From positions 68,869 through 132,868 of the forward strand of contig NMRA01000036.1 in assembly GCA_002633005.1 (NCBI GenBank): a stretch of DNA of 64,000 bases, in the 5' to 3' direction. How positions within the stretch are numbered: position 1 is the stretch's first letter; each line of letters opens with the position of its first letter. Shown here one piece after another: positions 48,855 through 59,400 of the stretch. A program made the translations under genes and the position numbers. The DNA comes from Phoronis australis. Its lineage: Eukaryota > Phoronida > Phoronidae. Under the pieces are notes generated by a model. That model did not search any database. It had not been told where the DNA came from and saw only the letters and a list, made by a program, of their open reading frames with translations.

Positions 48855-49554
48855 TACTCATTCGGGTAATGCCCATGCTCGAAGCGCCACCTACCCCAAA
48901 ATGTTCAGGTTGAAGCATCCATCAATTTATACGACTGATACTTACAAACCTTTTTGACTTCTTGAATGCCCGTCACATCAGCTTTCGAAAGTGCGCGTCT
49001 CTTACTTTTAATTAACAAACGGAATCTAATGTTATTCGGACACCTCCACTGCTATTTATTGGAGGAGACGTGAAATGGTTCTTTCAAAGCAAGTATGGTA
49101 ATTCTTTTGCCTCCGTGAGTGCTATCTGACAAGTATCCTGCTCAACGAGCTACATAATTAGTGCAAAAAGGATGAAAGTATTCGAATGAGCAATGCTGGT
49201 CAGCTCGTTAGGTACGCGTAATGCTTGCATCGGACCTATGACACAGCTGTTTAAAATCTGAGTCTCGCGCTTCGGAGCTGTGGGCTGGCCACTCTGGACT
49301 GTAAGCCCCTCGTAAAATGGTCTACAATACAACGAAGATCCTGATTTTTGTTTTCTCTTGCACGTGAAGTCCAACCTCAATGTAGCCGCCTTGCTGTCCC
49401 CGATCCACGGTTTGGTTAAGAACAAACCCCGAGTTCTCAAAAATCAGTTTCTTTTTGAGCGACCACTATATGCTCGTCTTAGTTAACACGCCCCAACCCC
49501 TCATTTTTAGTTCCCCAATTTAAGCACCCAGGGCGGTTACCCGGACGCCGAGTA
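48855..49554. mobile_element. 700-bp relative of the TA-flanked MITE family
   Basis: The left end TACTCATTCGGGTAATGCCC and the right end GGGCGGTTACCCGGACGCCG, closing in AGTA, form imperfect inverted repeats. Near the right end CAATTTAAGCACCCAGGGCG matches the interior edge of the 26123-26270 and 34391-34553 elements. It is longer than they are but shows no transposase open frame. Confidence 0.6.
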
Positions 49555-49983
49555 CAATACTAGCAGAAGCGAATCCAAAACTATATATATTGGACCTACA
49601 CAAAGAAATGAGTAAAATTCAACAATACTAAGAATTCAATTTGATTGTAGGAATAACACAAATAAATAATTGAAGGCCCCCGTATCCTACGGTATATGGA
49701 AAGCTGTGATGTCACGGACCTTTGTTGGAACTGGTTTATTCAATTTGTCGGTAAATATTTGGCGAGAAATTTTGATGAAATGACCGTGTCGTGTAATTGC
49801 ATGTTATTGTGCGGTACACATACTTTGTCAATATTCTCAATAACGTAATCGTTCAACTACAGTGTCAGTGACTAACAAAGAGCAATGAACTTTAATTGGA
49901 TTTTGTGTGAAGGTCACTCGGCTAAGTCTCTTGCACTTTCCAGAGAGGTGATAGTTCATTAAAATGGAGATGCGTAGAAAAGA

Positions 49984-50027
49984 ATTATAGTGTCCTCTGC
50001 TTTTAAAAAAGCAGAGGACACTATAAT
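49984..50027. repeat. 44-bp palindrome with 21-bp perfect arms
   Basis: The left arm runs 49984-50004 and the right arm 50007-50027, exact reverse complements built on AGTGTCCTCTGCTTTT with a two-base centre. It can form a long hairpin. It lies about 0.5 kb upstream of the signal-peptide exon at 50554, in non-coding sequence. Confidence 0.9.
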
Positions 50028-50553
50028 TTAAAAATTGTCTCTGGTCGTTTTTTGTTATGTTTTTTCGTTGCTTGTTTTGACAATGTACTCTGGACACATC
50101 TGGATCTGTTGTTATTGTGGCTTGACTTGTAAACTAATAAGCAAGCATAGGGTCCATTTTCGATACGTATTTTTCGTAATATGTTTTAGCTAGGTATTTC
50201 TTCAACCAAATTGATTTAATTTCAAAAATCCCTCAAGGTAGTCAATGTTAGAGCATTCGAGGATATAGATAATCCTAATTTTCAGCACACTTCCTCTCAA
50301 CAGTGCGAGTGGACTACTGCTCAGGTCTTTGACCCACAAAGACAGCAAAACTGAATTTGTTAATCCCGATGCATGCACGTACTCCCATTATTCAAACATG
50401 TCCTTGTAAATTACTGTTAAGTAGATGGATAATGAGAGCACACCTCATCGATATGAAACAATTTCTGCAACCTGCGTAAACAGAGCCTTTCTATTTATAA
50501 GAAGCCTCTGTCTGCATTTGTACACAGCAACTTTTGTGACAGTCCTAGTCGAC

Positions 50554-53500
50554 ATGAAAACTACTTTGCTGTTGTGTTTGGTTGGAGTTCTGGCATTTGC
50601 CTTGGTGACAGGTTGGTTCCACATTGCTTTACGTTTACTCGTCTCAGTGTGGCCTATTGCATTGAAGAAACAATCCCAGACGGGAACTATGAACTTTATC
50701 CCTAAATTTTCACTGGATTTGTACAAATAAAAGTGATAATCACTGCTATTTTTTTCAATATTAAGTCAATTTCACCTTGAGATGAGTAAAGGCTGAGTTG
50801 AATTCTTCAAGTTATTGGAAATAAATCATGCTGTAGATTGATGACAGCTAACACTATTTTTATTTTCATTGAAATAAGACCCCGGCCAGCATAGTGTTCA
50901 AGTCTAACCGTTCATGAAGCAGAGATGGAACTAATGGATCGTAATAATAATCGTATAGAAAAACGATTAGTACCCAATGTCACTAAGGCGTAAAAGAGTT
51001 AGGTCACGTAGTGGAGTCCGTGTTTGAGATTAGTTCATATGCAACCAGTCGCCGGTGTCTCAAATCGTTAAATAATTCGTTTTGTACATTTTGCTGTGCA
51101 TTAAATAAATCAAGTTGTACAACATAACTGTACCGGCCAAGTACACCGCCAGTGCTGTAGTGGTAAAACCAGAGGTAAGTAGGCGCCCAGAGCCCACCGT
51201 ATCGCCTTGAGCACTGAACGTAACTTATGGTGCGTAGGCGCTACGTTCAAATCCCAAAAGGTGGTTGACTGCGCCTAAGTGCGCCTACGCCCCACTACAG
51301 CACTGTACACCGCGGCTTCCAGGAATAGTTATCCAACTGGGGCTGCACTAGATGTCTAACCCATCAGACCAAACTGTCAAGTTGGGGGATTTCGCCGTTG
51401 TAGTTGTCTTTTTGTTGTATTGTATACCAAAGCGCTTTGGCATTTAAAAGCATTACGATTGTGAAGTGTTACCGAATGAGCCGGTAATTCAAGTCACATG
51501 CGCCACTGATTTCTAAATTCGAGATTGCAGATACTGATCCTCAGTATTCTGCCACCAAAAAACAAGGAACCGCTTTAGCTGAAGTATGAAATCGGTCTCG
51601 TAATGTTCCTTGCAATGATACGATCAACAAGAACATGTCTTCAAAACTAGCAACTGAAGAAGACTGTTACTTCTGCCTATATTGTCTCTGGGTTTTCGCT
51701 ATCCTACATTTGACGAAGTCAGATAAATTTCGAAGAAGTTGGTCAACTTTCTGTGTTTTTCAGATAAGGCTGCCTAATGTCCTTAAGATCCACTTACAGC
51801 TTTATCGTCAAAGTTCTCGGGAAAACCCAAAAAGAAACCACGTAAAAGATAACACTAGAATAATTGATGAGTTGAAATTTTTGCCCGCTGGCAATTTTGT
51901 ACGCTCATTTTCAATTGATTGTGAAGAGGTTTATCAACTTTTGAAAGCTGTAGACTATACTGGATTAAGGTAGTGTACTGAATTCTTCTCATGAATTGTT
52001 CCAGGTATGCAATATTGCAAATTTTACATAAATTCCTGACACAAAATCTAACTCATTCCAACAGGGGAAGGCGATTGGAAAACCAGATGGGAGGCCAAAG
52101 GTATTAGTTTATTTTAAATTTTTATATTTCATTTCCATACTGAAATATGCATGTGGTGCTCCAAATGAGCATGGATGGCTAGGATCTGTGTCCATCAGGT
52201 GTTTTTACTCCGTTAGTGATTTAGTCATTGAATCTTTTGTACTTGTAGGGCTTCCTTTTTATAACAAACATCAACTACTTGTCTTATGCGAGTTTATATT
52301 TAAAGACGCAACCACGCGATTAAATTTTCTTCCAGTCAAGTAATGTGAAATGACATTTGTAATGAGAAGTGCAGCACATTAGTCTCGTTAAATAACAATG
52401 AATTGATGATGATGCTTTGTATTTGAGACGATGAAGATGCCAATGCTTTTCTGAAAAATGTGGACAGGTAAGAGGCATGGTGGGAACTCAGGAAACTGCA
52501 TGACAGGTGATGAAAATCAGGGTTGCATTCCAGAAACAAGAAACTGGGGAAAGCGCAAGACCACCCAAGTTCATTTCAAGTCGCGAGGTGTTGCCAATCA
52601 AAGCCTTTTCGAGAGCGTCTTGGGTGTATGGTACTTCAGTCCCCAATGAGATGATTGCATGGGATTTTCTTGAATTGTCGATAACATATTACCTAAAAAA
52701 TCTAAGTTGAATCCGAAAAGCTTTTCATTTAATCAATTTCAGATAACCAACAGCATTCTGACTGACAATCAATCAAAGTATTGTTGGGCCCTAAAATGGC
52801 CAAACTTGACTAACTAACGAACACCAGTATCTCTGTGGAAATGGCTGGTCGGATTCAAATAAAACTTTCAAATACTATGATTTAGGCACTGTTCTCAAAA
52901 CTGCTTGGGACTCTTTCTTAAAATGGTCTGCTTTTGCATGAGGGTCTATCAAAATAAGAATTTCATGATTTTCATGAAAACAAAAACAAAATATTCCCGT
53001 TAGGAAAATGTAAGGACGTCTTTGACATCTCACTTTGAACATTTCTATCAATTAAAATTTGATCATGTTATTAAAATGGTGACGTGACCTATTAATAACA
53101 GACTGGTAAGAAGTAAAACATCAAGTTCCACAGGCTCTCTTCTTTCAGTAAATGTGTACTTTTACCACGTTAAAATACACAAGCTTAAAGATATTTTGCT
53201 AAGTCCATTGACTTGTCGATAAGATTTTAGATAACATTAACTCGAAACGCATTTTTTTAACTGGATACTGTAAGCACATCTAGTAAGACCGTTAAAATGC
53301 AGAAGTTAGTAGATATATTTAAGTGCACTGACTTGTCGATAAGGTCCTACATAACAGTAACTCGGAAACGGAAACGCGCACGCATCAACTCGATAATGTA
53401 AGCCCATCTAGTGAGAGTACTCAAGCTTTCGAAAATAACGTTCACATGCTTAAGAATGCATCATTTGTTGTGTTCACTAAATCTTGAACTATTCACAGAC

Positions 53501-53559
53501 GGGGAGCTGAAGAGTTGAATGAATGGACTCATCATGCCAGAGAGACTTATGGAAAATAG
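50554..53559 (+). CDS. Putative small secreted protein, multi-exon model
   Basis: I do not recognise this gene. Exon A (50554-50611) encodes a classic signal peptide, MKTTLLLCLVGVLAFALVT, and ends in phase 1. A chain of open, splice-bounded segments follows with matching phases: B 51531-51583, C 51764-51969, D 52065-52100 and E 53499-53559, which ends in TAG. Segment E reads RGAEELNEWTHHARETYGK. An alternative segment, 52428-52467, has a strong donor CAG|GTAAGA, encodes DEDANAFLKNVD and joins A to E in phase, giving a precursor of about 52 aa. Its FLK...RR followed by an E/W-rich tail faintly recalls the secreted ECRG4 and UCMA peptides, but that is only a resemblance. The acceptors of B and of the alternative exon are weak, and a donor directly after the stop is odd. 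Parts of the chain may be wrong. Confidence 0.33.
51150..51305. mobile_element. hAT-like MITE with 8-bp target-site duplication
   Basis: The element begins CAGTGCTGTAGTGG and ends CCACTACAGCACTG, a perfect 14-bp terminal inverted repeat. It is flanked on both sides by the direct repeat TACACCGC (51142-51149 and 51306-51313). An 8-bp target duplication with CAGTG-type ends is typical of hAT transposons. Inside are GTAGGCGCC-like blocks in both orientations. It has no coding capacity. Confidence 0.88.
52785..53165 (+). repeat. AT-rich dispersed repeat copy
   Basis: It contains GAAATGGCTGGTCGGATTCA, AAAACTTTCAAATACTATGA and GGTGACGTGACCTATTAATA, in the same order as in the split copy at 25950-26720. 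It is the least interrupted forward copy in the window. Confidence 0.6.
53169..53415. repeat. 122-bp tandem duplication, diverged
   Basis: Two units begin GTTAAAATACACAAG (53169) and GTTAAAATGCAGAAG (53291). Both contain TGACTTGTCGATAAG and end near GTAAGC..ATCTAGT. They differ at many positions, so the duplication is not recent. Confidence 0.7.
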
Positions 53560-54707
53560 GTTAGTGCATTTCCCTGAATTTCCATTGTAAATTCAGTCCA
53601 TGACTAACAATATGGATTAAAGTTTTTATTTCCTGTATCTATGCCCCCAGTGGCATTTGGAAGAATTAGCACCCCCAAGGGGGTGTTAAGATACAGGGAA
53701 TAACTGCAAAGGTTATGTAATAATCTATTGACCCCCCCATTTTGCGAAATGACATCTACGAAACTCAACAAAAGAAAACAAAACCAGCCACTTTCTTTGG
53801 CCTTGATGTCATCTCTGGCAGCGCAGTGGATCGGACCACCCACGTGAAGCATTCCAGCTTTATACCCATCATGTTTTACCGCCAAACCATTATCAGCCAC
53901 GAGAACCAACTGTATTGGTTGTTACGGTATTTACCGTTCAGGGTTGCATTGGGCGATAAAACTCACTATCTTGCTCACCCATAGTTTTTGTCCATAACGA
54001 ATTTAGCATTTCAAGGAATGAAGGCTAAAATCATTAAATCTGTTTTATTTTCAGGCCAGGAAACGAAGATGATTCTAACAACAGCGGTAACCTAAACTGT
54101 CAGTGCACTTGTTCATTATAAAAGTATTGTACTATCAAAATGAATCCAATAAACTCTTTAATTCCAGTCCATATGAAAATTTTCTATTTATGGGAAAATA
54201 ATTTAAGTGTGCTCAACCTAGGGACCATAACTGGTACTAAGGCTCCACAAACACATCTTAATACTATTATTCAATATCTAATTTGTTTAAAAATTCTAAA
54301 TAGTAAAACACTAGAAACTGAGACAGATTATCACTCCTACTATAATACAGCATTCTTCGCTGTTAAACACAAATACTTTGCATATTTGACCTGTACAGAC
54401 AGGATGAACATTCCACATTGTTTCCAAATTAGATAATGGATGGGAAAGTTCTAAATATATGCTCTACAGCAAAAATGCAATGATGAAGCTGGTCATAGTG
54501 TTCAGGCAGGCACAGCACAGAATGTCTTAAAACTGATGTGCAAAGTAAGAAAATCCATTGAGCAAGTCCAATTTTTCTTCTCACTCCACATCTTGCAGAA
54601 TCTCGATTATTTTCCATAGTAGTCTACACTCAACTATAGAAGAAACATTATCATCATTCTTATAGCCGTATAAAACACATTTTGAGGATGATTGATGGAT
54701 GGAATGG

Positions 54708-54847
54708 ACTTCGTTAAAGACATGACTTGACTTCTTGTTAGCAAGCTTGATACTGGTAGGTTTGTAATTTCGGAACATTCTCCTTTCTTCAGGTGTGTAC
54801 CAGTATCAAGCTGCTAACAAAAAGTCTAGTCGTGTCTTTAACAAAGT
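54708..54847. mobile_element. Foldback element with 50-bp inverted arms
   Basis: The left arm 54708-54758 and the right arm 54798-54847 are imperfect reverse complements: TTGATACTGGTA against TACCAGTATCAA, and TTAAAGACATGACT against AGTCGTGTCTTTAA. The spacer is about 40 bases. The arms differ at a handful of positions. Confidence 0.8.
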
Positions 54848-54867
54848 TTGTGTAAATGAAGGGATGG

Positions 54868-54955
54868 AATAGACTATACTAATTAGCTTTGACCAGAGCT
54901 ACAAAAGAACAAAATCAATTCTTTTGTATGGTTTTAATACAAATTGTTAATTATA
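54868..54955 (+). repeat. Dispersed repeat, copy 3 of 3
   Basis: AATTAGCTTTGACCAGAGCT and ACAAAAGAACAAAATC match the copies at 22597-22690 and 36052-36140. It directly follows the foldback element, so the two may form one composite element. Confidence 0.55.
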
Positions 54956-55984
54956 GCTGTTGTCTGCCAGACATTGTCTGAAATCAAGAACGGACGAGAG
55001 TTTATAAGTATTAAAATACCTTTAAATGAACAAAAGACTGAAGTCTGCTGGTGAGCACACTAAAACTAGCCAAAGTCAAAAGACCACAAAAAAAAACAAC
55101 AACAACTTTTGGCCATGGACTCTCCCCTGAACTTGCCAAAATAATGGTGATTCATCACAGAATACACTAAAACTAAGAACTTGTGGCTTCATTTGACTAC
55201 ACTATGACCACAGATTAGCTGCTAACAACAAATGGACATTAAACAACTGTCTTATTAAACAGTTCATTTACATGGAATGTCACTTACCATCAAATACAAC
55301 AATACTGCAAGTTGACAAGAAGAAACACTTCATAAATTAAAACAAATGAACAAAAATCAAATACAACAGTGCTTCGTATCAAAAAAGTATAAAGACATTT
55401 TACTCATTTACAATATTTCGTCTTATTTCAAAAATGATTTTACTTCATTTCCTTAGTGCACTTTCAATTTTTAGAAATTAACAAAAGAGCATTTTTCTAA
55501 ATAAAAATGATTCTCAAACTACCTGATTAATCATGTATTTCCTCGGGTTTTGTGGGTTCAAATACATAAATGGGTAAACTGCAATGAAGGTGTTTCCTAC
55601 AAGCAGAGCTGCATTTTTCTATCGGTTTAGAGTACGTATGCGCACTGTAAAAACACATTTCACAGCACTGGACGTCTCCTACACATTGTCCACCAAAATT
55701 CAGTCTTCAAACATCTCAAGGCAAGAATCAGCTCGCAAACAAAACCAACAATTACAAATAGTTACAAAACCAGCAATACAACTGAGAACTATAAAGCAGC
55801 AAAAATGAGCCCATGACTGCACCACAAGTGGTATACTTCTAGAGATGTTTTTAGTGTCACAAAATATCATATAGAATTAAGATCTTTCGAGCCGTTCTGA
55901 TAATAACTGATGTGCAAGCAGTATCTCGACAAAAACGGTTAACAGATGATGCCACGGTGATCAAATTCATCCACAATCGAATGA

Positions 55985-56240
55985 TGTAGGTGCATATCAG
56001 TCATGTACCCTTGTCTCAAGTCATTTGGCCAAAAATTTTAGGCAAGAAAAATCTCATCATAATATACAATGGCCAACAGGTAGCGTGATGGTAGACGAAT
56101 CTGTGCGAAAATTGGTCACATAACGTGCCAAATTTTAGCACGATCCATGAAGTGGTTTTTGAGAAAATTGACAGACAAGCAAAGCTAATGACGGATGGAC
56201 GGGATGCTGACTATACGAGATGACAAATTTTTTTAGCACA
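55985..56240 (-). repeat. Complex dispersed repeat, reverse orientation
   Basis: Blocks such as TGCGAAAATTGGTCACATAA, GATCCATGAAGTGGTTTTTG and GACGGATGGACGGGATGCTG resemble, in reverse, the sub-units at 17740-18430 (TCTGGTCGGATTTTGATG then ATTTGGCAC). It lies just past the stop of the minus-strand palmitoyltransferase, so it is probably in or near its 3' UTR. Confidence 0.4.
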
Positions 56241-56456
56241 CATAAAAATGGCACAACCTTGAAAGATTCAGTATTCACTGGTTGATACCAATATAGAAAG
56301 AACCCAGACAATAATAGACTGACAACAGAAAACTGTTAGAGGGGCATTTGTGGGCAAAAGATCTCGTGTGCTTGCCTGAATGCATCAATTTTCAGGCAGG
56401 ACTGTTCTTTTACAAGTACCTCTTGGACACTGTCCAGCTCATTCATAACTTGTCCT

Positions 56457-59400
56457 TCACACTTGATACATAGGGTCTTTAACAATTCTATATTTTCGTC
56501 CAATGAAGAAATAAAACACATTCAATAACTGCTGAACTCTTGACAGTTGGCACGGGGAACTTCCTTTGAGAGGTTGAAATACAGTCGTGTAACCTTTACT
56601 GATCAACCAAATCTGTCCATAGAGAACACCCAGCCCAAAAAACGACCAAGCAAAGTTAAGTGCAGACAGGGCAAACACCCAGCCATGTTTCAAAAATGCA
56701 GCGAGCAACACGTCCAACAAACCATTGGCCTTTTCTACTTCATAAACAAACTGATAGGCGGAATGGAGAAATATGAATTGCAAGAATAGAAGAGTCGCAG
56801 TGAAGACAACGAAGAGACGGCGGTTCCTGTGTCCAATACACGAGGTGGTGTAGAGGCAATGGTGATCCATCTCGTACACGCAGCGATCACACAGCTTACA
56901 GTGTTTAGTCGGCTTGCTAGGAATCAGCTGAAAGAAAAGTGCACAACTGGTTGGTTTCAAATTCTGGGAGTCTGTTTCATAAAAAGAGACTTGAGACTTA
57001 AGTCAGAAAGTTCACCTTACGCTCCACTCAACTATTCTGAAAATTAACTTTTATTTCTGCAACACAGGGTCTATGAAGAAAATGTACCCATAATACAGTG
57101 CTAGTTCAGTGCTAATTGTTCAGATATTTTTTTGAATCACTTTTAAACTGTAATGTGCTAACAATTAGATAACAAAACTTTAATCACTAATTGTGAAGTG
57201 GGGAGTGCAATTAAAAATTTCTAACTTAAGTCTGAAGTCTTGTAAATTACTCGGAACAACTCTGACTAGTGTTTCAACGTACTCTAAGAAATGGTGCAGT
57301 AGACATCTACACTGATTCTTCACATTGCTAAGCCATTCATTTGGCTAATACCAATCGCAGCTGATTTACTCCAAAATTAGTGCACCATGGTAAGTGGGTG
57401 ACTTGATATTGATATTCACTGGTAGGTGTTACGGTAAAATTAGTGCACCATGGTCAGTGGGAGACTTGATATTGAAATTCACCAGGAGGTGTTATGGTAA
57501 AATTAGTGCACCATGGTCAGTGGGTGACTTGATATTCACAGAGAGGTGTTACAAAAACATTAGTGCACCATGGTCAGTGGGTGACTTGATATTGAAATTC
57601 ACCGGGAAATGTTACAGTAAAATTAGTGTACCATGGTCAGTGGGTGACTTGATATTGAAATTCAGCGGGAAATGTTACAGTAAAATTAGTGCACCATGGT
57701 CAGTGGGTGACTTGATATTCACAGGGAGGTGTTACCATAAAATCTCACCAATTCAAATACAATATGGTGAATAAGTGAAATCATGTTTCTTATGTTTCAT
57801 AAAAGATTTGTAGCACCAAATTAATGCTGTATTACATTCAAGTTCTGAACCATAGCTACCATCGAACAATATTTTAAAAAATTATCGTAATTAACCGAAA
57901 CGTTCGATGCCCTTGAAAAATGAAAATGTTATTTTTGTCTGAAATTGGTATAATTTTATCCTAATGAAAAAAGGATTTATTATCTAAATAATGTGACAAC
58001 AGAAAGATGTTCATCTCCACCACAATGGGATTTGCAGGTTAAGCGTCCTACAGACTACCTATACGCCACGCAGTTGGAGACACTGTTTCACTAGCCCCGG
58101 CCTTCAATTGAATTTCAGTCTCTCCGTTCAATATCTACACCAACTCTTGAAACAATGCACCAAAATTTATACATAATACCATGGTTAGGCATTGTGATTA
58201 ACAGGAGCTACATTGTACAACGCTTTAAGATGGATATTACCTCGCACTTGACACACAGTGCCTGCGGTCTAGACAGAACCACCACCAGGTCACGCATTGT
58301 GTACGGACCACCCATGTTGTCCTTTTGCTTAGACTCGGTCACATAACCTGAAACGTAGACTATCTATATCACACAGTGTTCGCCCAACAAATCACTGGGG
58401 TTCAGTAGATGCACCCCTTTCAAAATTTCTACGGTCCACAAAAACAGTCCAGGATCCACAATCTAATCATTTTGCATGAAATCAAACTTAAAATTATCTT
58501 CAACATTTCGCATTCTTCTTTACTATGAACAAAAGATAAATGTTTATTATTCTGAGCTCAAGTATAGTATGGTTTACGTGTAGGACTATGTAATCTTCAT
58601 AATATGCACTAGATGACCCCAGCATTAGAGCTACGAATTCGAGTCTCAACTCGAAATCTTGAGTTTTTACTCGAAATCTTGAACTTTTACTCGAGTTTGA
58701 AACTCCAACCTAGAGGTCATCAAGTGTGAATTTGGACTATATGCTCAAATATTAGTTAATGCACAATATACTCAACCACAGACTACTGATAGATATTGAA
58801 TTCATATTAAAGGAAAATGGAAAATTTCAAAAATATTTTCCAGTTTGATTTTGAATACAAAGTTAAGACCTGGACCCTCAACTGTTTTTGAGGTATGATA
58901 ACTGTACATTTTGCAAAGAACTATGCACAAAGTATTTTGGAAACAAACCCGTTGGTATTTCATTAATGGAAAATATGGTAAGATGTCCAAGAAACTAAAT
59001 GTATGATTCTCATGTCTTTAGTTTTAATTACTTCTTACAACTTGTGCTCTTTTAGCTTGGTTGCATCAACTGACGCAGAAATGCCAGCTCAGGACAACAC
59101 TGTATCATGAATATGGTTTTTACACACCAAGTAAAAGTCACGCAAGTCTATGGACCACGACCACATAACTGTATTCAAACTGTGTATCCTAACCAATACT
59201 GGCATTTTTGTATGAGCTGAAATGTGAAAGTTTAATTCAAACCGTGCCAAGCAATTGCCTACTTTCGAGTCACGTTTTAACTAAAGTCTCGTGGTGAAAA
59301 ATCCTGGTCTATGCCTTAGGTTTTAGGTTTTCCTTCTTGTTGGTTGAAACTGACACAACTAAACAGGTAAAATGTTAATCAAAAACATGTGTGACAAATT

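Larger units (their letters stand above)
46576..50553. other. Spacer downstream of MFSD13A
   Basis: This includes the MFSD13A 3' UTR, a 700-bp MITE-related element at 48855-49554 and a 44-bp palindrome at 49984-50027. A short inverted repeat, CCAACTTGTT/AACAAGTTGG, lies near 47781-47817. I see no further gene. Confidence 0.5.
53560..56456. other. Spacer between the putative secreted gene and the palmitoyltransferase
   Basis: This holds a foldback element (54708-54847), a dispersed repeat (54868-54955) and the left edge of a complex repeat from about 55985. The 3' UTR of the minus-strand palmitoyltransferase must lie at its right end. A possible spliced UTR segment of the upstream gene lies at 54055-54087 (acceptor TTTTCAG, donor GTAACC). 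I see no other gene. Confidence 0.45.

Noticed and set aside
57394-57774. A 126-codon repetitive protein on the plus strand
   Set aside because: The frame is open because the minisatellite units are 63 or 57 bp. It lies in an intron of a minus-strand gene and has no start context or splice support of its own.
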